64,000 nt of DNA, taken from assembly GCF_009720365.1 (NCBI RefSeq), contig NZ_WBZD01000044.1:62001-126000 (forward strand). The letters run 5' to 3'. The notes under the pieces were generated by a model. The model ran no database searches, was not told the origin of the DNA, and saw nothing but the letters and a program-made list of their open reading frames with translations. Positions 43,595-52,698 of the stretch are shown piece after piece (the stretch's first letter is position 1; the number at the start of each line of letters is the position of its first letter). Both the position numbers and the translations under genes were made by a program. The stretch is from Catellatospora paridis (GTDB lineage Bacteria; Actinomycetota; Actinomycetes; Mycobacteriales; Micromonosporaceae).

Positions 43595-43668
43595 GGAGGA
43601 GGCCGCCGCCCGCAAGACCGTCCCGAGGTCTGAGGGAGGGGTGGACAGGCGCTGACAGCCTGTGGGGC

Positions 43669-44520
43669 ATGACTTCTCCGGTAATCGACACACCCGCCGC
43701 GGGCGCCGGCGCCGCGGCCCGCGCGGCAGATCTTTGGAAGGTGTACGGCTCGGGCGAGGCGCAGGTGATCGCCCTGCGCGGGGTGAGCGTCGAGCTCGAA
43801 CGCGGCCGGTTCACCGCCATCATGGGCCCCTCCGGCAGCGGCAAGTCCACCCTGATGCACTGCATGGCGGGCCTGGACTCGGCCACCCGGGGCCACCTCA
43901 CGATCGGCGACACGGCCCTGAACGGGCTGGGCGACGCGGGCCTGACCCGGCTGCGCCGGGAGAAGGTCGGCTTCATCTTCCAGCAGTTCAACCTGCTGCC
44001 GACGCTGACTGCGGAGGAGAACATCCTGCTCCCGCTGGCCATCGCCGGGCGCAAAGCGGACCCGCAGTGGTTCCAGACCGTCATCGACACCGTCGGCCTC
44101 GGCGACCGGCTCGGCCACCGCCCCAACCAGCTCTCCGGCGGCCAGCAGCAGCGCGTCGCGTGCGCCCGCGCGCTCGTGTCGCAGCCCGAGGTCATCTTCG
44201 CCGACGAGCCGACCGGCAACCTGGACAGCCGGTCCGGTGCGGAGATCCTGAGCTTTTTGCGCCGCAGCGTCACCGAGCACGGCCAGACCATCGTCATGGT
44301 CACCCATGACGCGAACGCGGCCAGCTACGCCGACCGGGTCATCTTCCTGGCCGACGGGCAGATCGTCGACGAGCTGCTCGAACCGACCGCCGACGCGGTG
44401 CTGGACCGGATCAAGCGCCTGGACGTCATGTCTTCGCCAACGGCTCGTCCCGACGGCCCGCCTGGACAGCGGACCGTCGAGGACTCCCCGTCAGCGACCG
44501 CCACGGGGGCCACGGAATGA
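43669..44520 (+). CDS. ABC exporter ATPase, MacB/LolD type (system 1)
   Basis: A 283-residue ATPase driving the adjacent FtsX-like permease. Walker A is GPSGSGKST, the Q-loop QQFNLLPTL, the signature LSGGQQQRVACARAL, and Walker B VIFADEPTGNLDS, the last typical of the LolD/MacB group. It carries an extra hydrophilic C-terminal tail (about 250-283) lacking in its paralog at 47268. ATG 43669 is used. Its stop overlaps the permease start by four bases. It is probably induced by the upstream two-component system. Confidence 0.95.
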   Translation: MTSPVIDTPAAGAGAAARAADLWKVYGSGEAQVIALRGVSVELERGRFTAIMGPSGSGKSTLMHCMAGLDSATRGHLTIGDTALNGLGDAGLTRLRREKVGFIFQQFNLLPTLTAEENILLPLAIAGRKADPQWFQTVIDTVGLGDRLGHRPNQLSGGQQQRVACARALVSQPEVIFADEPTGNLDSRSGAEILSFLRRSVTEHGQTIVMVTHDANAASYADRVIFLADGQIVDELLEPTADAVLDRIKRLDVMSSPTARPDGPPGQRTVEDSPSATATGATE

Positions 44521-47069
44521 TCAAGGCCAGCCTCCGCGGCCTGCTGCAGCGCAAACTGCGCCTGTCGCTGGCCGTCTTCGCCATCGTGCTGTCGGTGGCG
44601 TTCCTGGCCGGCAGCCTGGTGCTGTCGGACACCCTGAACGCGCGGTTCACCGCCCTGTTCAGCACCATCAACCAGAACGTGTCGGTGGTGGTGCAGGCCA
44701 AGGACCCGCAAGCGGTCGAGCCTGCCCGGCTGACCGACGCGCAGCTGCGCGCCCTGTCCGAGGTCGACGGCGTCAGGGCGGTCTCGCCGGACGTCAGCGC
44801 CCAGGGCGTGATCCCGTTCCGGGCCACCGACGGCGAGCCGGTCAGCGCCGACGCGGCGCTCGGCTTCGGCGTGGACGGCAACGACGACCCGCTGGGCCTG
44901 GTCGAGCTGCGCGAGGGCCGCTGGCCGACCGCCGAGGGCGAGGTCGCGATCACCGCGCACACCGCCGAGCTGGCCAAGGTCAAGCGCGGCGAGCAGTTGA
45001 AGGTGTACCTGCCGGTGCTCAACGAGCCGCGCACGTTCACCGTGGTCGGCGTGGCCGGCTACTCCGGCGGCCGGGACAGCCTCGCCGGCGAGGTCGTGGT
45101 CATGTTCCAGCAGTCGTTCGCGCAGCAGACCTTCTACGGCGCGACCGGCCTCTACGGCGGCGCGTCCTTCGCCGCCGAGGAGGGCGTCAGCGACGACGCG
45201 CTCAAGCAGCGGATCGCCGCTCAGCTGCCGGACGGGTTCAAGGCGCTGACCGGGCAGGAGAGCAGCGAGGAGCAGTCGGCGCAGGTCGGCGTGCTGTTCG
45301 ACGTGTTCAAGTACATCCTGATCGGGTTCGCGGTGGTCGCGGGTGTGGTCGGCATCTTCCTGATCTTCAACACCTTCAACATCATCGTCGCGCAGCGCAC
45401 CCGGGAGCTGGCGCTGCTGCGTGCGCTGGGCGCCGGGTGGGGTCAGGTCGCCGGCTCGGTGCTGCTGGAGGCGCTGGTGGTCAGCCTGGTCGGCGCGACC
45501 GTCGGCCTCGCCGCCGGCATCGGCGTCGCCGCGGCGGGCGAGGCGGCGATCACCAGCGAGGTGGCGCTGCCCAGTGCCGGGCTGGTCGTCGCGCCGCTGA
45601 CGGTGATCCTGGCGTACCTGCTGGGTGTCGTGGTGACGCTGGTGGCCGCGTTCGTGCCCGCGGTGCGGGCCTCGTCGGTGCCGCCGGTCGCCGCCATGCG
45701 CGACGTGGTGCGCCCCGACAAGTCGCTGACCGCACTGTCGATCGTCGGCGCGGTGTTCGCGCTGCCCGGCGTCGGCCTGGTGCTGTTCGGCGCGTTCGCC
45801 GACCTGGGCGGCACCGCGTTCCTGGTGCTGCTCGGCGGCGCGGTGCTGGTGTTCATCGGGGCGCTGCTGCTGTCGCCGCTGCTGGCCCGCCCGATCGTGC
45901 GAGGGCTGGGCGCGCTGGTCGGCCGGGGCTCCGCGGGCAATCTCGGGGTGCGCAACGCGGCGCGCAACCCGCGCCGCACCGCCGTCACCGCCGCCGCGAT
46001 CATCATCGGCGTGACCGTGATCGGCATGACCGCGACCGTGGTCCAGTCCTTCAAGACGAGCCTTACGGACATCATGGGCGACAACATCGGCGTGGAGGTG
46101 ATGATCCAGGCGAGCGTCACCGCCGCGCCCGACGGGCGGCAGGGCTTCAACCCGAAGGCGCTGGAGCAGGTGCGCGCCATTCCAGGCGTAAAGGAGGCCG
46201 CGGCCTGGCACTTCGACGCGCTGGGGGTCAGCGTGGCGGGGCAGCCGCAGGCGTTCGGCATCTTCGCCACCGACGTCGGCCAGGCCGCGCGCATGTTCCC
46301 GATCGACGCGACCGACGGCACGATCCGCACCCTGGCCGCGCAGGAGCTGGTGCTCGACGACAACATCGCCGAGACGCTCAAGCTCAAGGCGGGCGACCGG
46401 ACCCCGGTGGTGATCGGCGGGGTGACCCGCGACTACACGGTGGTCGGCGTGTACCGGGCGACCCCGCTCATCCAGGGCATCCTGGTCGGCGAGCCCGCGG
46501 TCGCGGACTTCCCCGGGCCGCTGGCGTTCCAGGGCTTCGTCTCGCTGAACGACGGCGTCGACGCGGCCCCGGTGGTCACGCAGATCGAGACGATCATGAA
46601 GGACTACCCGGGCGTGCAGGTCGGCGACCGGCAGTCCTACGTCGACCAGGCCACCGCCAGCTACGACTTCCTGCTGATCGCGGTGCAGATCCTGCTGCTG
46701 GTGGCCCTGGTCATCGCGCTGCTGGGCATCCTGAACACGCTGGTGCTCAGCATCGTCGAGCGCACCCGCGAGCTGGGCCTGGTCCGCGCGGTCGGGCTGA
46801 GCCGCGGCGGCCTGGTCTGGATGGTCACCGTCGAGTCGGTGCTGATCACCGTGTTCGGTGTCTTCCTCGGGTTGGCTCTCGGGGTCGGTCTAGGGGCCGC
46901 GTTCACCAAGGCGCTGATGACGCTGGAGTTCGCGACGGTGATCGCGATCCCGTGGCTGGAACTGGCGCAGTACCTCCTGGCCGCGGTCGTGGCCGGGGTG
47001 CTGGCGGCGGTCATCCCCGCGCGGATGGCGGCCCGCCTCAACGTGCTGGACGCCATCTCCTACGAGTGA
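44517..47069 (+). CDS. FtsX-like ABC exporter permease (system 1)
   Basis: An 850-residue permease with two FtsX units. An N-terminal helix (about 15-37) leads to a large extracytoplasmic domain (about 40-255), three helices near 260-395, two further helices, then a second extracytoplasmic domain (about 535-715) and three C-terminal helices. NIIVAQRTRELALLRALGA and VLSIVERTRELGLVRAVGLS are the coupling-helix motifs. In actinomycetes such large permeases export lipids or peptides or give antibiotic resistance; the substrate here is unknown. The ATGA overlap with its ATPase shows coupling. Confidence 0.95.
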   Translation: MIKASLRGLLQRKLRLSLAVFAIVLSVAFLAGSLVLSDTLNARFTALFSTINQNVSVVVQAKDPQAVEPARLTDAQLRALSEVDGVRAVSPDVSAQGVIPFRATDGEPVSADAALGFGVDGNDDPLGLVELREGRWPTAEGEVAITAHTAELAKVKRGEQLKVYLPVLNEPRTFTVVGVAGYSGGRDSLAGEVVVMFQQSFAQQTFYGATGLYGGASFAAEEGVSDDALKQRIAAQLPDGFKALTGQESSEEQSAQVGVLFDVFKYILIGFAVVAGVVGIFLIFNTFNIIVAQRTRELALLRALGAGWGQVAGSVLLEALVVSLVGATVGLAAGIGVAAAGEAAITSEVALPSAGLVVAPLTVILAYLLGVVVTLVAAFVPAVRASSVPPVAAMRDVVRPDKSLTALSIVGAVFALPGVGLVLFGAFADLGGTAFLVLLGGAVLVFIGALLLSPLLARPIVRGLGALVGRGSAGNLGVRNAARNPRRTAVTAAAIIIGVTVIGMTATVVQSFKTSLTDIMGDNIGVEVMIQASVTAAPDGRQGFNPKALEQVRAIPGVKEAAAWHFDALGVSVAGQPQAFGIFATDVGQAARMFPIDATDGTIRTLAAQELVLDDNIAETLKLKAGDRTPVVIGGVTRDYTVVGVYRATPLIQGILVGEPAVADFPGPLAFQGFVSLNDGVDAAPVVTQIETIMKDYPGVQVGDRQSYVDQATASYDFLLIAVQILLLVALVIALLGILNTLVLSIVERTRELGLVRAVGLSRGGLVWMVTVESVLITVFGVFLGLALGVGLGAAFTKALMTLEFATVIAIPWLELAQYLLAAVVAGVLAAVIPARMAARLNVLDAISYE

Positions 47070-47076
47070 GCCGCCC

Positions 47077-47106
47077 GCCCGGGTCAGGGTCGCCCCTGAC
47101 CCGGGC
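47077..47106 (+). terminator. Hairpin after the first ABC exporter
   Basis: The arms GCCCGGGTCAGGG and CCCTGACCCGGGC pair perfectly around a four-base loop, eight bases after the permease stop. It probably separates the two exporter operons, though partial readthrough is possible. Confidence 0.78.
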
Positions 47107-47267
47107 GTGGGGCCTTCCCCGCGTGCGGAAGCCCGGGGAGGCTCACCCCGCGGGCCGAGGTCCGCGGGCGTTTCCCCGCCGACGATGAGTACACCGGCCG
47201 GTCGCGTGCCCCGCCTTGGCAACGCGGCCGGCCGGTCCATGTCGCCGACCGGCCGAGGGAAGAACTC

Positions 47268-48056
47268 ATGACAACAGCAGCCCCGCCCCTGATCCGCCAG
47301 CGCGCGGAGACCTCCGCCGCCCGCGCATCCCAGGTGTGGAAGGTGTACGGCACCGGCGAGGCCCAGGTCGTCGCCCTGCGCGGGGTCGACGTCGAGCTCG
47401 AACGCGGCCGCTTCACCGCCATCATGGGCCCGTCCGGCTCCGGCAAGTCCACCCTCATGCACTGCCTGGCGGGCCTGGACTCGGTCAGCCGCGGCCAGGT
47501 GTTCGTCGGCGACACCGAGGTCACCGGCCTCAACGACGCCGGGCTGACCCGGCTGCGCCGCGAGAAGATCGGCTTCATCTTCCAGCAGTTCAACCTGCTG
47601 CCGACGCTGACCGCGCAGGAGAACATCCTGCTCCCGCTGGCCATCGCCGGGCGCAAGCCGGACCAGCAGTGGTTCCAGACCGTCATCGACACCGTCGGCC
47701 TCGGCGACCGGCTCGGCCACCGCCCCAACCAGCTCTCCGGCGGCCAGCAGCAGCGCGTCGCCTGCGCCCGCGCTCTCGTCTCCCGGCCGGAGGTCGTCTT
47801 CGCCGACGAGCCGACCGGCAACCTGGACAGCCGTTCGGGCGCCGAGGTGCTCGGCTTCCTGCGCCGCAGCGTCACCGAGTACGGCCAGACCATCGTCATG
47901 GTCACCCACGACGCCGTGGCCGCCTCGTACGCCGACCGGGTCATCTTCCTCGCCGACGGCCAGATCGTCGCCGAGCTGACCGGCCCGACCCCGGAGCGTG
48001 TGCTGGACACCCTCAAGAGCCTGGACCGCACCGCGCAGCCGGGGACCGAACTCTGA
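47268..48056 (+). CDS. ABC exporter ATPase, MacB/LolD type (system 2)
   Basis: A 262-residue ATPase nearly identical over its core to the one at 43669: shared blocks include LRREK.GFIFQQFNLLPTLT, ATDP-like DTVGLGDRLGHRPNQLSGG and FADEPTGNLDSRSGAE. Walker A is GPSGSGKST. The two pairs therefore arose by tandem duplication. ATG 47268 has GAGGGAAGAACTC upstream. Its TGA overlaps the next ATG by one base (TGATG). Confidence 0.95.
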   Translation: MTTAAPPLIRQRAETSAARASQVWKVYGTGEAQVVALRGVDVELERGRFTAIMGPSGSGKSTLMHCLAGLDSVSRGQVFVGDTEVTGLNDAGLTRLRREKIGFIFQQFNLLPTLTAQENILLPLAIAGRKPDQQWFQTVIDTVGLGDRLGHRPNQLSGGQQQRVACARALVSRPEVVFADEPTGNLDSRSGAEVLGFLRRSVTEYGQTIVMVTHDAVAASYADRVIFLADGQIVAELTGPTPERVLDTLKSLDRTAQPGTEL

Positions 48057-50599
48057 TGCTGCGCGCCACCCTGAAGAGCCTGCTCGCCCGCAAGCTGCGC
48101 CTGGTCCTGTCGGGCCTGGCCGTGCTGCTGGGCGTGATGTTCGTGTCCGGCTCGTTCGTGCTGACCGACGCGCTGGGCCGCTCGTTCGACAACATGTTCT
48201 CCTCCGCGATGGCCGAGACCGATGTGCTGGTCACGGCCCGGCCGGCCATCGACGTGTCCGAACTGGAGGGCGAGTCGGTGCCCGGCATGCTCGCCGCCGC
48301 CGACCGCGACGCGGTGGCCGCCGTGCCCGGCGTCGCCGAAGTCGTCGGCGTGGTGCAGGCCGACGGCGCCCGCGTCATCGGCACGGACGGCAAGGTCGTC
48401 GCCTCGTTCGGGCCGCCCCGCTTCGGCGCGAACTGGACCGGCGAGACCGGCGGCCTGGAGCTGCGCGAGGGCCGCGGCCCGACCTCCGCCGACGAGATCG
48501 CCGTCAACGTGACCCTGGCCGAGCTGAGCAAGCTCAAGGTCGGCGACCGGGTCGGCGTGCTGACCACCCAGCCCAAGAAGCTGTTCACGCTGGTCGGTGT
48601 CTTCGGCTACGAGGGCGGGCTGCCCGGCCAAGGGCCCGTGCACGAGGTCCGGTTCACCGAGCCGGTGGCCCAGGAGCTGATGCTGGGCGCGCCGGGCGCG
48701 TACACCAGTCTCAGCGTGACCGCCGCGCCCGGCACCGACCCCGCCGCCCTGCGCGATGCGATCAAGTCGCGGCTCGGCGACAAGTACGTCGTGCAGACCG
48801 GGCAGGAGGCCGCCGCGGCCATCGCCGGCGACTTCAAGACGATCCTGTCGCTGTTCAACAACATCCTGCTGGGCTTCGCCGGAGTGGCGCTGTTCGTCGG
48901 CACCTTCCTCATCCTCAACACGTTCTCGATCATCGTGGCGCAGCGGACCCGGGAACTCGCGCTCAGCCGGGCGCTGGGTGCGAGCCGCCGCCAGGTCATC
49001 GGCTCGGTCATGGTCGAAGCCCTGGCCATCGGACTGCTCGCCTCGGTGCTGGGCCTGGCCGCGGGCGTCGGCGTCGGCGCGCTGCTGGCAAAGCTCGCCG
49101 CCGACTTCAGCAGCCTCGTGCTAGCCTCGATCAGCCTGCCGCTCGCCGCGGTGATCAGCGCGTTCGCGGTCGGCATCGGCGTCACGGTGATCGCCGCGCT
49201 GCTGCCCGCGCTGCGCGCCTCCCGGGTGCCCCCGGTCGCCGCGCTGCAGGAGGTCGCCACCCCGGACCGCCCGCTGACCAGGCTGACGGTCAGCGGCGCC
49301 TCGATCGGCGCGCTGGGCGCGGGCGCGATCGCGTTCGGGCTCGCCACCAGCGGCGACGCGGTGATGTGGCTGCTACTGGGCGGGGTGCTCGCCACCTTCA
49401 TCGGGGTGTCGCTGCTCAGCCCGGTGCTGGCCCGCCCGGTGGTGTCGGTGCTGGGCAGGCTGTTCTCGTGGTCGGTGCCGGGACGACTGGGCCGGCTCAA
49501 CTCCGGCCGCAACCCGCGCCGCACCGCGATCACCGCGGCCGCGCTGATGGTCGGCGTGGCCCTGATCACCGGCGTGAACACCACGATCTCCTCGGCCGAC
49601 CGCAGCCTGCGCGGAGACGCCGAGACCGGCTTCCAGGCCGACCTGATCATCTCGGGTCAGGAGTCGCCGGGGGTGCTGCCGACGTTCGACGAGGCGCTGC
49701 TGCCGCGGATGCGGGCGGTGCCCGGCATCGGCACGGTCACCGCCGAGTACAACGACCAGGCCCTGATCAACGAGGAGCCGAGCTGGGCGGCCGCGGTGAC
49801 CGACCTGCCCGCCGTCGTGCGGGACCTGTCCCTGGTGGCGGTCGCGGGCTCGCTGGCCCAGCCGGGTCCGGGCGAGGTGGTCGTCGACGACCAGAACGCG
49901 ACCGAGGCCGGGTTGACGGTCGGCAGCACGGTGACCGTGAAGCTGCCCAAGGGCGAGCCGGCGTCCTACCGGATCAGCGGCGTCTACCAGCGGGCGCCGT
50001 TCTACGGCGGCTACATCTTCGGCACCGACGTGGTGCCGGGGATGCGCTTCCCGCAGCCGTCGTTCGCCTACGTGCGGCTCGCGGACGGCGCGGACGACGC
50101 GGCGGCCCGCAAGGGTCTGGAGGCGCTGCTGGTCGACAGCCCGGAGATGCTGGTCGAGGACAAGCAGCAGTATCTGGACCGGGAGCTGGGCGAGGGCGCG
50201 CAGCTGCTCCTCATGATTCAGATCCTGCTGGGCCTGGCCATCGTCATCGCGGTGCTGGGCGTCATCAACACCCTTGCGTTGTCGGTGCTGGAGCGCACCC
50301 GTGAGCTGGGCCTGCTGCGGGCCATCGGGCTGAGCCGGGCGGCGACCATGCGCATGATCACCGTCGAGGCCGTGGTGATCACGGTGTTCGGCGTGCTGCT
50401 CGGCGTGGCCGTCGGCATCGGACTCGGCGCGGCCGTCGTCCAGGGCCTGGCCGACGAGGGCCTGAGCACCCTCTCCATCCCCTGGCCCGCCATCGGCCTC
50501 TACCTGGCCGCCGGCGCCGCCCTCGGCGTCCTCGCCGCCGTCCTCCCCGCCATCCGCGCCGCCCGCATCAACGTCCTAACCGCCATCGCCCACGAGTAA
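48056..50599 (+). CDS. FtsX-like ABC exporter permease (system 2)
   Basis: An 847-residue permease with the same two-unit FtsX architecture as the one at 44517. An N-terminal helix (about 12-34, KLRLVLSGLAVLLGVMFVSG) leads to an extracytoplasmic domain, a central helix bundle with SIIVAQRTRELALSRALGAS, a second extracytoplasmic domain and a C-terminal bundle with ALSVLERTRELGLLRAIGLS. The extracytoplasmic domains differ much more from system 1 than the ATPases do, suggesting a different substrate. A GAAGGGCACCTTC hairpin follows. Confidence 0.95.
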   Translation: MLRATLKSLLARKLRLVLSGLAVLLGVMFVSGSFVLTDALGRSFDNMFSSAMAETDVLVTARPAIDVSELEGESVPGMLAAADRDAVAAVPGVAEVVGVVQADGARVIGTDGKVVASFGPPRFGANWTGETGGLELREGRGPTSADEIAVNVTLAELSKLKVGDRVGVLTTQPKKLFTLVGVFGYEGGLPGQGPVHEVRFTEPVAQELMLGAPGAYTSLSVTAAPGTDPAALRDAIKSRLGDKYVVQTGQEAAAAIAGDFKTILSLFNNILLGFAGVALFVGTFLILNTFSIIVAQRTRELALSRALGASRRQVIGSVMVEALAIGLLASVLGLAAGVGVGALLAKLAADFSSLVLASISLPLAAVISAFAVGIGVTVIAALLPALRASRVPPVAALQEVATPDRPLTRLTVSGASIGALGAGAIAFGLATSGDAVMWLLLGGVLATFIGVSLLSPVLARPVVSVLGRLFSWSVPGRLGRLNSGRNPRRTAITAAALMVGVALITGVNTTISSADRSLRGDAETGFQADLIISGQESPGVLPTFDEALLPRMRAVPGIGTVTAEYNDQALINEEPSWAAAVTDLPAVVRDLSLVAVAGSLAQPGPGEVVVDDQNATEAGLTVGSTVTVKLPKGEPASYRISGVYQRAPFYGGYIFGTDVVPGMRFPQPSFAYVRLADGADDAAARKGLEALLVDSPEMLVEDKQQYLDRELGEGAQLLLMIQILLGLAIVIAVLGVINTLALSVLERTRELGLLRAIGLSRAATMRMITVEAVVITVFGVLLGVAVGIGLGAAVVQGLADEGLSTLSIPWPAIGLYLAAGAALGVLAAVLPAIRAARINVLTAIAHE

Positions 50600-50621
50600 C
50601 CAACCCCCGGGGGGATGAAAG

Positions 50622-50665
50622 GAAGGGCACCTTCACATCGCTATGCGATGTAGAAGGTGCCCTTC
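50622..50665. repeat. GAAGGGCACCTTC palindromic element, third copy
   Basis: GAAGGGCACCTTC (50622-50634) and GAAGGTGCCCTTC (50653-50665) pair perfectly; the centre ATCGC-TAT-GCGAT extends the stem with one bulged base. It lies 22 bases after the exporter permease and likely serves as its terminator. Confidence 0.8.
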
Positions 50666-50749
50666 TCAACGTTCCCCCGGCGATCCCCCGCTGAGCCGAG
50701 CTGGGCGGTCGGCTCGCGCCCAGGCGTCGCGAGCGCGGGAGAACACCGA

Positions 50750-50781
50750 TTGCCAAGATGTCTTTGCAAAGATATCTTGGC
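50750..50781 (+). promoter_or_regulatory. Promoter overlapped by a 30-bp palindrome upstream of the ArsR regulator
   Basis: The halves GCCAAGATGTCTTTG and CAAAGATATCTTGGC (50752-50781) are complementary with one mismatch. TTGCCA (50750-50755), a 17-base spacer and TATCTT (50773-50778) form -35 and -10 boxes inside it. The ATG at 50786 is seven bases past the -10, so the mRNA should be leaderless and autorepressed. Confidence 0.75.
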
Positions 50782-50785
50782 GGTC

Positions 50786-51352
50786 ATGGCCGCCGAACGC
50801 GTCACCCTCGATCCGCGAACCCTGCGCGGGCTCGCCCACCCCCTGCGCGTGCGCCTGCTGGGGCTGCTGCGCGAGCGTGGTCCCTCCACCGCCACCCTGC
50901 TCGCCGCCCAGCTCGGCCAGTCCAGCGCCGCCACCAGCTACCACCTGCGCCAGCTGGCCCTCTACGGCTTCGTGATCGACGAACCGGCCCGCGGCAACAA
51001 CCGCGAACGCTGGTGGCGGGCGGCGCACCGCGGCACCACCGTGGACCACGTCGAGCCCGAGTCCTTCGGCGACTTCGAGGCCTACCTGCGCGCCGTCGCC
51101 GCCCAGTACGCCGCCCGCGTCGACCGCGCACTCGACGAGTACGCCACCCGCCCCCCGCAGTGGCAGCGCGTCGGCACCATCAGCGACTGGACCGGCCAGC
51201 TCACCCCCGACGAGACCAAAGAGCTGCAGGCCGACCTGTTCGCGGTGTTCGAGCGCTACCGCCGCTTCGACCTCGACGCCGAAGCGCCCGAGGGCACCGC
51301 CCGCGTCCACGTGCAGTTCCAGGTGCTGCCGTTCCCCGAGGAGTCGGCGTGA
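50786..51352 (+). CDS. ArsR-like winged-helix transcriptional regulator
   Basis: A 188-residue regulator. The N-terminal winged helix (about 10-85) reads TLRGLAHPLRVRLLGLLRER, then TLLAAQLGQSSAATSYHLRQ and LALYGFVIDEPARGNNRERW. The C-terminal part (about 95-188) is a helical effector or dimer domain without metal-binding Cys residues, so it probably senses a small organic compound. The palindrome at 50752-50781 should be its own operator. Its TGA overlaps the GTG of the MFS exporter by four bases, making the exporter its likely target. Confidence 0.93.
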   Translation: MAAERVTLDPRTLRGLAHPLRVRLLGLLRERGPSTATLLAAQLGQSSAATSYHLRQLALYGFVIDEPARGNNRERWWRAAHRGTTVDHVEPESFGDFEAYLRAVAAQYAARVDRALDEYATRPPQWQRVGTISDWTGQLTPDETKELQADLFAVFERYRRFDLDAEAPEGTARVHVQFQVLPFPEESA

Positions 51353-52644
51353 AAGGCCTGGTCGGCCTGCTGATCGCGGGCACCGTGTCGAAGGTCGGCA
51401 GCGTGCTGACGTTCCTGGCCATCCCGTGGCTGGTGCTGGTCACCACGGGCAGCCCGTCCCGGATGGGCCTGGCGGCGGCGGCCGAGCTGCTGCCGTACGT
51501 CCTGATCGGTCCGCTCGGCGCGCCCCTGGTCGACCGGATCGGGCCGCGCCGGGTGTCCATCGTCGCCGACCTGGCCAGCGCCGCCGTGATGGCGGCGGTG
51601 GCGTTCGGCCAGCGCGGCGGGTTCGGCGTGCTGCTGGTGCTGCTCGTGCTGGCCGGGGCGCTGCGCGGGCTCGGCGACTGCGCCAAGCGGGTGCTGCTGC
51701 CCTCGACGATCGCCGCATCCGGGGTGGACATGACCCGCGCCACCACCGTGTACGACGGCGCGAACCGGCTGGCCGGGCTGCTCGGCGCGGCCCTGGGCGG
51801 GGTGCTGATCGCCGCGCTGGGCGCACCGCGCACGGTGCTGCTGGACGGCGTCTCGTTCGTGGTGTGTGCGGTGCTGGTGGCCGCGCTGGTGCCCGCCCGC
51901 ACCGCGGACAACGCCGCCGACGCCCCGCCGCCGGAGCCGTACCTGGCCGCGCTGCGCGGCGGCGTCGACTTCATCCGTGGCGAACCGCTGATGCTCGGCA
52001 TCCTGGCCATGCTGTTCGTGACCAACCTGGCCGACCAGGCCAACGCCGCCGTGTTCGTGCCGGTCTGGATCGACGAGGTGCTCGGCTCGCCGGAGGCGCT
52101 GGGCTGGGTGAGCGCGGCGTTCGGACTCGGCGCGGTGCTGGGCAACCTGGTCTTCACCGCGCTCGCGCCGCGCGCGCCCCGCTACGCGGTGTTCACCGTC
52201 GGGTTCCTGATCGGCGGCTCGCCCCGGCTGGCCGTCATGGCGCTGTCCGACGACCTGACGCCGGTGCTGGTCGCCGCATTCGCCTCCGGGCTGGCGATGG
52301 CCGCGGTCAACCCGATCCTCGCCGCGACCATGTTCGAGCGGGTGCCCGCGCACCTGCAGGCCCGGGTGCTCTCCCTGTCCAACGCGATCGGGTTCGCGGG
52401 CATCCCGCTGGGCGGCCTGCTCGGCGGCTGGGCGGTGGAGCACATCGGACTGACCCCGGCCCTGCTGGTCTTCGGCGCGTGCTACCTCGGCGCGACACTG
52501 CTGCCGGTGATCTCACCCGGCATGTGGCGGCAGCTGGACCGCCTCCCGGCAGCCCCACCTGCGCCCCATCCACGCGATGGGCGACCTGCCGGCTCCGTGG
52601 CCCCCGCCGGCGCGGTCGCGACGGCACCTGTCAACCAAGGTTGA
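51349..52644 (+). CDS. MFS exporter cotranscribed with the ArsR-like regulator
   Basis: A 431-residue, 12-helix transporter of the major facilitator superfamily, similar in layout to enterobactin/macrolide exporters (DHA3-like). The motif A-type loop is APLVDRIGPRRVSIVADLAS, and NAIGFAGIPLGGLLGGW is the second-half counterpart. It starts at GTG 51349 inside the regulator stop (GTGA), with GAGGAG upstream. The last codons and stop overlap an operator copy for the next gene (52630-52645). Substrate unknown. Confidence 0.93.
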   Translation: MKGLVGLLIAGTVSKVGSVLTFLAIPWLVLVTTGSPSRMGLAAAAELLPYVLIGPLGAPLVDRIGPRRVSIVADLASAAVMAAVAFGQRGGFGVLLVLLVLAGALRGLGDCAKRVLLPSTIAASGVDMTRATTVYDGANRLAGLLGAALGGVLIAALGAPRTVLLDGVSFVVCAVLVAALVPARTADNAADAPPPEPYLAALRGGVDFIRGEPLMLGILAMLFVTNLADQANAAVFVPVWIDEVLGSPEALGWVSAAFGLGAVLGNLVFTALAPRAPRYAVFTVGFLIGGSPRLAVMALSDDLTPVLVAAFASGLAMAAVNPILAATMFERVPAHLQARVLSLSNAIGFAGIPLGGLLGGWAVEHIGLTPALLVFGACYLGATLLPVISPGMWRQLDRLPAAPPAPHPRDGRPAGSVAPAGAVATAPVNQG

Positions 52645-52674
52645 CGTCCTTCGCGGTTGTCAACTAAGGTTGAC
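52630..52674 (+). promoter_or_regulatory. Tandem operators covering the monooxygenase promoter
   Basis: GTCAACC-AA-GGTTGAC (52630-52645) is a perfect dyad and GTCAACT-AA-GGTTGAC (52659-52674) has one mismatch; their centres are 29 bases apart. The first supplies a -35 TTGACG (52641-52646) and the second a -10 TAAGGT (52665-52670), with an 18-base spacer. Bound repressor would block both boxes. Confidence 0.75.
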
Positions 52675-52698
52675 ACCAGCGATCGAGGGAGGCCGGCG

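Noticed and set aside
44306-50304. Very long plus-strand frames (960 and over 1100 codons) overlapping the ABC exporters
   Set aside because: They run in another phase of the permease genes and read as Arg/Gly/Ala-rich nonsense, while the chosen frames show clear membrane segments and ATPase motifs.
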